Positions 34,370 to 47,508 of a stretch of 64,000 nucleotides of DNA are shown here, in pieces (the first letter of the stretch is position 1; each line of letters begins with the position of its first letter). Below the pieces are notes generated by a model. The model ran no database searches and was not told the DNA's origin. It worked only from the letters and a program-made list of their open reading frames with translations. This DNA comes from Macrostomum hystrix (Eukaryota > Platyhelminthes > Macrostomidae): NCBI GenBank assembly GCA_950097015.1, contig CATNEN010000039.1:7580501-7644500 (forward strand), read 5' to 3'. A program made the position numbers and the translations under genes.

Positions 34370-35665
34370 TTGAGCTCTGTGGGGTGTTGAGCTCTTTGAA
34401 CTCTATTGGGTGTTGAGCTCTGTGGGGTGTTGAGCTCTGTGGGGTGTTAAGCTCTGTGGGGTGTTGAGCTCTGTGGGGTGTTAAGCTCTGTGGGGTGTTG
34501 AGCTCTGTGGGGTGTTGAGCTCTGTGGGGTGTTGAGCTCTGTGGGGTGTTGAGCTCTGTGGGGTGGTGAGCTCTGTGGGGTGGTAAGCTCTGTGGGGTGT
34601 TGAGCTCTGTGGGGTGTTGAGCTCTGTGGGGTGTTGAGCTCTGTGGGGTGTTAAGCTCTGTGGGGTGGTGAGCTCTGTGGGGTGTTGAGCTCTGTGGGGT
34701 GTTAAGCTCTGTGGGGTGGTGAGCTCTGTGGGGTGTTGAGCTCTGTGGGGTGTTGAGCTCTGTGGGGTGTTAAGCTCTGTGGGGTGTTGAGCTCTGTGGG
34801 GTGTTAAGCTCTGTGGGGTGTTGAGCTCTGTGGGGTGTTGAGCTCTGTGGGGTGTTGAGCTCTGTGGGGTGTTGAGCTCTGTGGGGTGGTGAGCTCTGTG
34901 GGGTGGTAAGCTCTGTGGGGTGTTGAGCTCTGTGGGGTGTTGAGCTCTGTGGGGTGTTGAGCTCTGTGGGGTGTTAAGCTCTGTGGGGTGGTGAGCTCTG
35001 TGGGGTGTTGAGCTCTGTGGGGTGTTAAGCTCTGTGGGGTGGTGAGCTCTGTGGGGTGTTAAGCTCTGTGGGGTGTTAAGCTCTGTGGGGTGTTGAGCTC
35101 TGTGGGGTGTTAAGCTCTGTGGGGTGGTGAGCTCTGTGGGGTGTTGAGCTCTGTGGGGTGTTAAGCTCTGTGGGGTGTTGAGCTCTGTGGGGTGTTAAGC
35201 TCTGTGGGGTGGTGAGCTCTGTGGGGTGGTGAGCTCTGTGGGGTGGTGAGCTCTGTGGGGTGTTGAGCTCTGTGGGGTGTTAAGCTCTGTGGGGTGTTGA
35301 GCTCTGTGGGGTGTTAAGCTCTGTGGGGTGTTGAGCTCTGTGGGGTGTTGAGCTCTGTGGGGTGTTAAGCTCTGTGGGTGTTAAGCTCTGTGGGGTGTTG
35401 AGCTCTGTGGGGTGTTGAGCTCTGTGGGGTGTTAAGCTCTGTGGGGTGTTAAGCTCTGTGGGGTGTTAAGCTCTGTGGGGTGTTAAGCTCTGAGGGGTGT
35501 TGAGCTCTGTGGGGTGTTAAGCTCTGTGGGGTGTTGAGCTCTGTGGGGTGGTGAGCTCTGTGGGGTGGTGAGCTCTGTGGGGTGGTGAGCTCTGTGGGGT
35601 GTTGAGCTCTGTGGGGTGGTGAGCTCTGTGGGGTGTTGAGCTCTGTGGGGTGGTGAGCTCTGTGG
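34370..35665. repeat. 17-bp minisatellite, about 76 copies
   Basis: The unit is GAGCTCTGTGGGGTGTT, with GTGTTAA and GGTGGTGA variants. Each unit carries a GAGCTC hexamer and one GGGG run. It lies 650 bp upstream of the TRPV start. Confidence 0.97.
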
Positions 35666-35699
35666 CCTGTTGGTCTGAGTTGTTTTAACTTGCCTTGAC

Positions 35700-36185
35700 G
35701 TAACACTTTCTGTTAGACAGTGTCTTAAATTGAAAGATTTTTTCGTTTTATTAAGTAATTCTTTGTTTTACTACTTTAAATCACTCATATTAGTAGCATA
35801 GACAAAGCTTTTTACCAACAAATTTAGCAGGTCAAGTTGGATGTGGATTGAGAAGTTTCAGATCTCACTATTCTTACTATTCCCCTCTCTGTCTTTCTAC
35901 CCTTGACAAGGGGGCAAGCTCTGACTTCGGAGTCAAGGCCAAATTCAAGCTCTCAAATTATTTTTCAAAGGGTTTTGCGAATCCAAGAAATTTTACAAAA
36001 TAAAATCAAGTTAGGGATTAGCACAGAAATGAGCTGCATTCTAACTAAGTCTGTCGATATATTGCACCTTTTTATAACAATTTAGATAATAATTCTAAGC
36101 TGAATATCAATTCGGGCAGATCCCATGGGACTTATAGGGATTTCTGTTCGGATCAAAGACATTACAAGCGTAACATCGAGCTAGG
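35700..36185. other. non-coding stretch
   Basis: No gene or repeat was recognised between the 17-bp array and a SINE pair. Confidence 0.4.
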
Positions 36186-36199
36186 ATTGCCAGGCAGTC

Positions 36200-36460
36200 A
36201 TGTGTTTGCTGCATTGGTCGGACTCACGACTTGAAGGTCGGAGGTTCGATTCCCAACTCCACTCGAACAAGTTGCGTCCTGTAGCAAGAAAGTCAACTCA
36301 GCAGCGCTTCAGTTCACCCAGCTGTTAAATGGGTACCAGTATTAGCTGGGGTAATTAAGTGTGGGTTTGGCATCCCCCCAGTCCATGGACTGAAGAGCCG
36401 TATACGCAGCCTTCAGATGCACTGCGCAATGACCTAAATGAAACAAGTGCAATCGATTAT
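36200..36460 (+). mobile_element. SINE family A copy
   Basis: The box B region is GGAGGTTCGATTCCCAAC, followed by the body with GTAGCAAGAAAGTCAAC, CAGTTCACCCAGCTG and CAGTCCATGGACTGAA. It ends in CGATTATTATTATTG. The 5' box A region is degraded. Confidence 0.82.
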
Positions 36461-36461
36461 T

Positions 36462-36632
36462 ATTATTGTACAATCGACAGTGGACCCGTTACCTTACGAG
36501 AGGCTATTCTGCCCATTCCGCTGACTCCTGAGCACACACTCACTTTTAGGGATGTGTACATCTGTACCTGAGTTTATCAGCGTCAGACAGTGAACATTGT
36601 CACTTTAGGTCTTTGTTTTTGACCCTCACGCT
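36462..36632 (-). mobile_element. SINE family B fragment, tail to tail with family A copy
   Basis: It starts in the ATTATTATT tail of the preceding family A element and continues with the family B 3' body (CCGCTGACTCCTGAGCACAC, then GATGTGTACATCTGTACCTG). The head is missing. Confidence 0.65.
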
Positions 36633-36639
36633 AGATGAG

Positions 36640-37255
36640 AAAAGCGACTCATCAAGGCATCGCCGGCAGGCTGATCTCCGCTACATCGCGTTGTTGTTGG
36701 ACCCAGATCGGTAAACAGGCGGCCCAGCCCTGTTACCTGTGTCCACGGACCACCCAGTCGTTAGGTATTTTAGTTAATAAAGGCCTTGCACGTAAGTCCG
36801 GGTTAAGCTCGTTAAATCTGTGTTTCGATATTTTATTTAGCTAAAAAAGTCGTGAAACTTTTAGACATTTTATTCTTTTCGTTCAATTTTCGCAGTACAA
36901 AATTATGAGCTCCATAGAGCCGACCAACATTATTCGATATTCATAGTTTTAAACTTGGGTAATTTGTATAAATAATATAACATTTTTAATTGATCTAATT
37001 TTATATTTAATTGATGCTTTCGAGTGGAAAGCATTGCTTCGTCAAGTCTTTTTCTACATTTCTCTTCAATTCAAAATTACGAATGTGCGAGATAACTCTT
37101 CTATGTTGCTATGGTGTTTGTATAATGAACGAAGATAATTAAAGTTGAAGAGGTATCACGTATATAAATTAGTTACTTGTTTCTTAGAAAATCCTGCCTA
37201 TCAAAAACGTGTCGCAAGATGACGCCACGCGTGCGTCAAGCTGGCGACCGCCGCT
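36640..37255. other. AT-rich stretch downstream of stomatin gene
   Basis: It is expected to hold the stomatin 3' UTR. TTTATT (AATAAA on the minus strand) at 36833 and 36869 are weak poly(A) candidates. Confidence 0.35.
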
Positions 37256-37261
37256 CGGCCG

Positions 37262-38260
37262 TCACTCTGAACTCCTCGGGCCGAAGTGGGCCAGGAACTC
37301 CATCGGCAGCGGGAAGATGATGGTGGAGTTCTTTTCAGCCGAGATGGCGCTCAGCGTGTGCAGGTAGCGGAGCTGCAGGGCGAACGGCGACTCCTGGATT
37401 ACGGCGGCGGCCTCGCGCAGAGCCCTGGAGGCCCGCTGCTCACCCTCGGCCATGATGACCTTGGCGCGGGCCTCGCGAGCTGCCTCCGCCTCGGCGGCCA
37501 TCGCCCGCTGCAGCTGCACCGGCAGGCGGACGTCCTTGATCTCGACACGTTCAACCTTGACACCCCAGGGATCCGTGGCAGCGTCCAGGCACTCCTGCAT
37601 CAGGCAGCTGATGTCCTCGCGCTCGGCCAGGATCTCAGACAGGTTCTTAGTGCCAAGGACGTTGCGCAGGGTTGTTTGGGCCAGCAGGCGGGTGGAGCGA
37701 TCAGCGTTCTCCACGTTGGTGACGCTGATGACTGGATTGAAGATGCGATAATAGACCACAGCGTCGACTGCCACGGTGACTGAGTCCTTCGTCAACACCT
37801 CCTGCGGAGGCACATCAAACGTGACGGTGCGAAGGTCCACCCGGCGCACGCTGTCGCAGCAGGGCACAACGAAGAAGAGGCCGGGGCCGCGGCCGCGACC
37901 GCCGCTGACGCGGCCGAGGCGGAACAGCACGGCGCGCTCGTACTCAGCCACGACGCGCAGACAGAAGAATAAAGAGAACGGCAACGTCAGCAGGATCAGG
38001 GCCAGGCTGCAGACGAACAACAGTCGCGAGCAGAAGCTGCTGGCAGACTCGTTCGGCGATAGGGCATCCAGCTGGTTGTCGACGCTTATCAGCAGGCGGC
38101 GTCGTTTGATCTGATGTCGAGCGGCTTCATTGAACTCGTGCGTTGCGGAGGCGGAGGCGGAGGCCGCAGCTTCAGGCGAGCCGTGCTGTTGGGCGTCCAC
38201 TTGGAGTAGCGGCTTCTCCACAGACGATCTCTCCGGGTCGAAGTCGCTGTTGGTCGCCAT
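37262..38260 (-). CDS. stomatin / podocin-type PHB-domain protein
   Basis: Integral inner-leaflet membrane scaffold of 332 residues in a single exon. The start MATNSDFDPERSS was chosen as the first ATG after a SINE-derived segment. The N-terminal 85 residues are acidic and alanine-rich. A hydrophobic hairpin follows (SLALILLTLPFSLFFCL, with the conserved Pro). The PHB/SPFH domain then starts AEYERAVLFRLGR and includes GPGLFFVVPCCD, LRTVTFDVPPQ and TLRNVLGTKNLSEIL. The C-terminal helix AMAAEAEAAREARAKVIMAE and the stomatin tail ALQLRYLHTLSAI complete it. Stomatins oligomerise at cholesterol-rich membrane and tune ion channels. The lack of introns, in a window where most other genes are split, suggests a retrocopy, though the frame is intact. 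It lies upstream of the TRPV gene on the same strand. Confidence 0.92.
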   Translation of the reverse strand: MATNSDFDPERSSVEKPLLQVDAQQHGSPEAAASASASATHEFNEAARHQIKRRRLLISVDNQLDALSPNESASSFCSRLLFVCSLALILLTLPFSLFFCLRVVAEYERAVLFRLGRVSGGRGRGPGLFFVVPCCDSVRRVDLRTVTFDVPPQEVLTKDSVTVAVDAVVYYRIFNPVISVTNVENADRSTRLLAQTTLRNVLGTKNLSEILAEREDISCLMQECLDAATDPWGVKVERVEIKDVRLPVQLQRAMAAEAEAAREARAKVIMAEGEQRASRALREAAAVIQESPFALQLRYLHTLSAISAEKNSTIIFPLPMEFLAHFGPRSSE

Positions 38261-38307
38261 TGTTGATGCTTTGCTCTTCAGAGTCTGAGTTGGAGCTGCT
38301 TTAGGGG

Positions 38308-38650
38308 TCGGTGGCTGAGTGGTTAACGCGTTCGCCTCTCGCGCCAAGGTCCCAAGCTTGATTCCGCGGCGAGGCCACATTTATTTAGGCGCAGTCGCGG
38401 AGAGAAAGCTTAAGGGCTTGTCGTACAATTTATGCCCCTGAGGGCCAACCTCCACTGCCTGACGATGAGAAAGTCAGGGCAGATGTACACACCTGTATGA
38501 GTGTGTGCCTGCGTACGTTATCTGTGTGCATGTGTGCTCAGGAGTCAGCGAAATGGGCAGAATTGCCTCCTCGCTGGCAGTGGGTCTAGTGTCGCCTAAT
38601 GATGCGCCATTGCCAACAGCCCTCCTACAATTATTCATATTTTTATTTTT
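38308..38650 (+). mobile_element. SINE family B copy at stomatin 5' end
   Basis: Full-length copy. The head is GTGGCTGAGTGGTTAACGCG (box A) and GCTTGATTCCGC (box B). The body follows (GGGCCAACCTCCACTGCC, GACGATGAGAAAGTCAGGGC), then the 3' end at CAATTATTCATATTT. It starts about 50 bp from the stomatin ATG in opposite orientation, so the stomatin promoter must be within or beyond it. Confidence 0.88.
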
Positions 38651-38835
38651 GGTGCTGCTTTAGGGAGAGAGTTTTGTGAGATCTGCTCTGAGCCTACTGC
38701 TCAATATCCTGGAGATTATCCTGAGCTCGAATTCGAGGTATAATGGTCACGTTTTTTAGTTCACAGCCGCGAAAACAAGGCTCATGAATTTTGTCCGGCA
38801 GCTTACAGTGATTGGGGCGAACTCACAAGTCACAA

Positions 38836-38945
38836 CGAGAGTGCACTCTGCCTGACGATGAGAAAGTCCGCGCAGATGTACACACCTCTATGAGTGTGTT
38901 CTAATGTGTCATTAAATAGGCAGAGTTGCCTGCTCTCTGGCCGTG
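38836..38945 (+). mobile_element. SINE family B fragment (5' truncated)
   Basis: It retains GCCTGACGATGAGAAAGTC and ATGTACACACCTCTATGAGT, with the family 3' body as far as the GCAGAGTTGCCT segment. Confidence 0.65.
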
Positions 38946-38949
38946 GACC

Positions 38950-39490
38950 GCTGTTTATCGAAACGGTGTGTCAGCGCCCACGGCAAATACTATTACAGTT
39001 TGGGTTATCAACCAGCAGAATCAGTTCACCCACCTTGTTCCCTCAATCGAAGAAATTCTCAATCGAGGGCAGCCGAATGTTCCTCCGAGTGAACGAACAC
39101 TGGGGCTGAGCGAAGACACTGTGACGCCAGCAGGTGGTTCAGTTCTAGCCGCTCGCTGCCGCATATGCCTATCTAGTGGGAACTAGTACAGCCTCCCAAC
39201 CCGAGCTGGCCTCTCATTCCCTCTCGCTTTCATCCCCAATGCCTGAGCTGATCTATCTGTCGCTATTGGGCGCTCATTGCCGCTAGTGCGCAGCGGGATA
39301 TTTCTGCTAGCGCCAGTAGAAAGATCCCATCGTTGTGTAGGCCGACATTGTTATCGATCTTCTCGCTCAAGCGCCCCTGTTAGATGCAGGCTTTGCGACC
39401 TCCCTTTTTGTCTCTGATTTTCTCAACAATAACATTCATTTGTCAGCGGCTTCGTACTGTTATGGGCTTTCATAGGCCCCTTTGATATAT
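38950..39490. other. non-coding or unassigned stretch
   Basis: An 87-codon frame at 38926-39186 shows ordinary amino-acid composition but no family I recognise and no splice context. Confidence 0.3.
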
Positions 39491-39500
39491 TTATGGGCGT

Positions 39501-39677
<177 letters not shown>

Positions 39678-40054
39678 ACCCAGAATCCTATCTAGGCTCT
39701 GAGTCTATCTTATCTTTCTCTCTTAGTCTGCGCACTCACGTGTGCTCTGAACTTCTCTCAGTATTTCCCCAGGGGGGTAGAGGGCAGAAGCATTCCCTTT
39801 AAACCCCAAGAAGCCGGTCCCACAGAAACGTAGCGGTGGCCGTATTAACGTCCCCAGTAGTGATAGCCGCAATGAGGGGACTGGGGCTGCTATCCTAGAA
39901 CCAATTTGTCGCAACTGTTCCGATAAAGGAGGACCGGTCTGCATGCTCCATCTCCATCTCCCTTCTCAAAAGCTCTCATTGCCTTCCGAATCTGTGCGAA
40001 TATCTCTATCGGATGGGAATTTATAACGTTGGTTTAATCTTCGACAAGCCCAAA

Positions 40055-42145
40055 ATGGGACAGGAGGATAGGACAGGACGATGGGACAGGAGGATGGGAC
40101 AGGAGGATGGGACAGGAGGATGGGACAGGAGGATGGGACATGATGGAGGATAGGACAGGACGATGGGACAGGAGGATGGTACAGGAGGATGGGACATGAT
40201 GGAGGATAGGACAGGAGGATTGTACAGGAGGATGGTACAGGAGGATGGGACAGGAGGATGGGACAGGAGGATGGGACATGATGGAGGATAGGACAGGACG
40301 ATGGGACAGGAGGATGGTACAGGAGGATGGGACATGATGGAGGATAGGACAGGAGGATTGTACAGGAGGATGGTACAGGAGGATGGGACAGGAGGATGGG
40401 ACAGGAGGATGGGACAGGAGGATGGGACAGGAGGATAGGACAGGACGATGGGACAGGAGGATGGTACAGGAGGATGGGACAGGAGGAGGGGACAGCACAG
40501 AGGATAGGACAGGAGGATGGTACAGGAGGATAGGACAGGAGGATGGGACAGGAGGATAGGACAGGAGGATGGGACAGGAGGATGGTACAGGAGGATGGGA
40601 CAGCACAGAGGATGGGACAGCACAGAGGATGGGACAGCACAGAGGATGGGACAGCACAGAGGATGGGACGGCACAGAGGATGGGACAGCACAGAGGATGG
40701 GACAGGAGGATAGAACAGGACGATGGGACAGGAGGATGAAACAGGAGGATGGGACATGATGGAGGACGGCACAGAGGATGGGACAGGAGGATGGGACAGG
40801 AGGAGGGGACAGGAGGAGGGGACAGCACAGAGGATGGGACAGCACAGAGGATGGGACAGCACAGAGGATGGGACAGCACAGAGGATGGGACAGCACAGAG
40901 GATGGGACAGCACAGAGGATGGGACAGCACAGAGGATGGGACAGCACAGAGGATGGGACAGCACAGAGGATGGGACAGCACAGAGGATGGGTCAGCACAG
41001 AGGATGGGACAGCACAGAGGATGGGACAGCACAGAGGATGGGACAGCACAGAGGATGGGACAGCACAGAGGATGGGACAGCACAGAGGATGGGACAGCAC
41101 AGAGGATGGGACAGCACAGAGGATGGGACAGCACAGAGGATGGGACAGCACAGAGGATGGGACAGCACAGAGGATGGGACAGCACAGAGGATGAGACAGC
41201 ACAGAGGATGGGACAGCACAGAGGATGGGACAGCACAGAGGATGGGACAGCACAGAGGAGGGGACAGCACAGAGGATGGGACAGCACAGAGGATGGGACA
41301 GCACAGAGGATGGGACAGCACAGAGGATGGGACAGCACAGTGGATGGGACAGCACAGAGGATGGGACAGCACAGAGGATGGACAGCACAGAGGATGGGAC
41401 AGCACAGAGGATGGGACAGCACAGAGGATGGACAGCACAGAGGATGGGACAGCACAGAGGATGGGACAGCACAGAGGATGGACAGCACAGAGGATGGACA
41501 GCACAGAGGATGGGACAGCACAGAGGATGGACAGCACAGAGGATGGGACAGCACAGAGGATGGGACAGCACAGAGGATGGACAGCACAGAGGATGGGACA
41601 GCACAGAGGATGGGACAGCACAGAGGATGGGACAGCACAGAGGATGGGACAGCACAGTGGATGGGACAGCACAGAGGATGGGACAGCACAGAGGATGGAC
41701 AGCACAGAGGATGGGACAGCACAGAGGATGGGACAGCACAGAGGATGGGACAGCACAGAGGATGGGACAGCACAGAGGAGGGGACAGCACAGAGGATGGG
41801 ACAGCACAGAGGATGGGACAGCACAGAGGATGGACAGCACAGAGGATGGGACAGCACAGAGGATGGGACAGCACAGAGGATGGGACAGCACAGAGGATGG
41901 ACAGCACAGAGGATGGGACAGCACAGAGGATGGGACAGCACAGAGGATGGGACAGCATAGTGGATGGGACAGCACAGAGGATCGGACAGCACAGAGGATG
42001 GACAGCACAGAGGATGGGACAGCACAGAGGATGGGACAGCACAGAGGATGGGACAGCACAGAGGATGGGACAGCACAGAGGAGGGGACAGCACAGAGGAT
42101 GGGACAGCACAGAGGATGGGACAGCACAGAGGATGGGACAGCTTG
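40055..42145. repeat. compound minisatellite: 13-bp then 17-bp units
   Basis: 40055-40600 is mainly GATGGGACAGGAG (13 bp) with GATGGTACAGGAG and GACATGATGGAGGATA variants. From about 40600 the unit is GATGGGACAGCACAGAG (17 bp), with 16-bp copies that lost one G. Frames of 370-774 codons cross it on both strands only because the units lack stop codons. They end in unrelated sequence and are not called as genes. Confidence 0.97.
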
Positions 42146-42689
42146 TAAACCTTGATGTTTTTGAATGCTTGACTCTCGCTTTGAGACGTGATAGAGGGTG
42201 AATGAGGGAAATGAGCTGTTGAGTTTGGAATAAATTCTGAACGACTTGGGCAGTCTTGAGTGGGTCGGGTCCACAGCAAGTTATCAGTGCGGCTGCAGTG
42301 CTGGCTGAGAGAGCAATTGTGGCTGTCCCAGAATGTGGATGTCACGTTGCAGCGATTCCGCCCAAATGGGGAAGGCTAGCAAAGTGGGGATGTGGGGAGA
42401 ACGGCAGCGGGCCAGCTGCCCGGGGACTCAGGATGGAGAAAGAAGAAACCCTTGCAGAGGGGATCGAGTCTTCGCGCCGCTGGAATCCGGGATTATCGAT
42501 GCCAGCAGCCGCAGTGTCAACACTGCTAGTTATGGCAATGATGGGATGGGCTGGGGTTAGCTGGGGGATATCAGGCTGTACGGTCGAACCGAATGACATG
42601 GTATCTGGAAATATGGGACAGTTGCCAACACGCTGCACTACAATCTTGTTCTATCGAGGAGGGCAAAATGAAAAGCAGAAGACAACTGG

Positions 42690-43090
42690 GGACCTGTTAG
42701 ATAGAAGTACCAACCTGCTAGACAGAAGTACCAACCTGTTAGACAGAAGTACCAACCTGTTAGACAGAAGTACCAACCTGTTAGACAGAGGAACCAACCT
42801 GTTAGACAGAAGTACCTTCCTGTTAGACAGAAAAACCAATCTGTTGGACAGAAGAACCAACCTGTTAGACAGAAGTACCTTCCTGTTAGACAGAAGTACC
42901 TTCCTGTTAGACAGAAAAACCAATCTGTTGGACAGAAGAACAAACCTGTTAGACAGAAGTACCTTCCTGTTAGACAGAAAAACCAATCTGTTGGACAGAA
43001 GAACAAACCTGTTAGACAGAAGTACCTTCCTGTTAGACAGAAAAACCAATCTGTTGGACAGAAGAACAAACCTGTTAGACAGAAGAACCG
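42690..43090. repeat. 21-bp minisatellite, about 19 copies
   Basis: The unit is CTGTTAGACAGAAGTACCAA plus C, with ACCTTC and AAAACCAAT variants. A 63-bp three-unit block repeats three times at 42894-43085, showing higher-order order. Confidence 0.94.
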
Positions 43091-43307
43091 ACAAGCATAA
43101 TGGCTTCTTCGCTGGCTGCACGAAATTATGTGATAGTGCTATCATCAAAACATCAGAAATGTATTTTCCCTATAAGCCATCGTGGTTTTTGTTACAGAGA
43201 TTTTTCCGCCACTAAAAATCGCGCCACGAGTCAAATGACGTCACTATATTGACATTTTTTGAATTGCAGACTTTCAGCCATTAAAAGTGCAATAGTAGCT
43301 GTTCTAT

Positions 43308-43313
43308 TTTATT
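43308..43313 (-). terminator. candidate poly(A) signal of RUNX gene
   Basis: AATAAA on the minus strand, about 265 nt past the RUNX stop codon. Confidence 0.4.
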
Positions 43314-43577
43314 TTACACAGTACTGCTTTGGTCCTCGGGTCTGTGGTTAGGTTAAATTTGTGAAATAAGCCATCAATAATCAAAGCGTGCATTGGATAA
43401 GCGAATATTTTAAAAAAATTCTCTGTATGAGTAATGGGGATACAAATGATACAACTGTGCTACTCTCAAGTAGCCACAAAAGTGTTTCTGACTCATATTC
43501 GATGTTGATTACTGACTTGTTAACTAGGAGACAGGTTGAGGAATCTGAAATGAGATTAGACGCGATGTCAAAAGTCA

Positions 43578-46805
<3,228 letters not shown>

Positions 46806-46857
46806 TTCTCATGTCACTCACAGGCTGTTACAATAATTTTTCAGTCGCTAAACTCAC

Positions 46858-46972
46858 ATCGAGATTCAGCAATCGACTCAAATTTTGGCGACCACTGGAA
46901 AGGCCTTGTCGAAGAATGCGAAGCGGCCGGGTCTACCAGGCTATCAGTTGGATCTGAGTTGATGTTAGCCAT
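46858..46972 (-). CDS. possible 5' exon of RUNX (phase conflict)
   Basis: It runs from ATG (MANINSDPTDSL) to donor CGAT|GTGAGT, 115 nt, ending in phase 1. The Runt exon appears to need phase 0 with its nearest acceptors, so the join is out of frame as modelled. Either another acceptor or start is used, or this is not the RUNX first exon. A 12-bp repeat lies immediately upstream. Confidence 0.3.
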
Positions 46973-47221
46973 TTCTGTTAGAATTTCTGTTAGAATTTCT
47001 GTTAGAATTTCTGTTAGAATTTCTGTTAGAATTTCTGTTAGAATTTCTGTTAGAATTTCTGTTAGAATTTCTGTTAGAATTTCTGTTAGAATTTCTGTTA
47101 GAATTTCTGTTAGAATTTCTGTTAGAATTTCTGTTAGAATTTCTGTTAGAATTTCTGTTAGAATTTCTGTTAGAATTTCTGTTAGAATTTCTGTTAGAAT
47201 TTCTGTTAGAATTTCTGTTTG
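46973..47221. repeat. 12-bp tandem repeat, about 20 copies
   Basis: Perfect copies of GAATTTCTGTTA. The unit is stop-free in two frames, which creates four-residue periodic open frames. Confidence 0.98.
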
Positions 47222-47508
47222 AATGCCAAAGAACTGTTTGGAATTACGACGTAGATGCGAAATATAACGCTTATCAGACGTCAATCATTTTTATGATTAG
47301 GCTGACAACTCGGAGGGGTATGAAAAATCTCAGGTATTCTCTGAGCATCAATCATGTGTCAGGCAGGTGTTGCACACGCGAATGTCGAAAGGATGAAGAA
47401 GAATTCAAACAGGTCTCCTGTGATTGGCTGCCGCTAATCACCTAAATATTCACATTTCAGGCATCAACTGCGCATATTTACCTGGCCAAATTATCCGACC
47501 TGTGCGCG

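Noticed and set aside
40021-42345. Very long open frames (up to 774 codons) on both strands
   Set aside because: A 17-bp stop-free unit opens all frames equally. The peptides are the same cycle read in different frames.
46858-46972. Confident RUNX first exon
   Set aside because: The donor leaves phase 1 while available acceptors of the Runt exon need phase 0. Kept only as a low-confidence feature.
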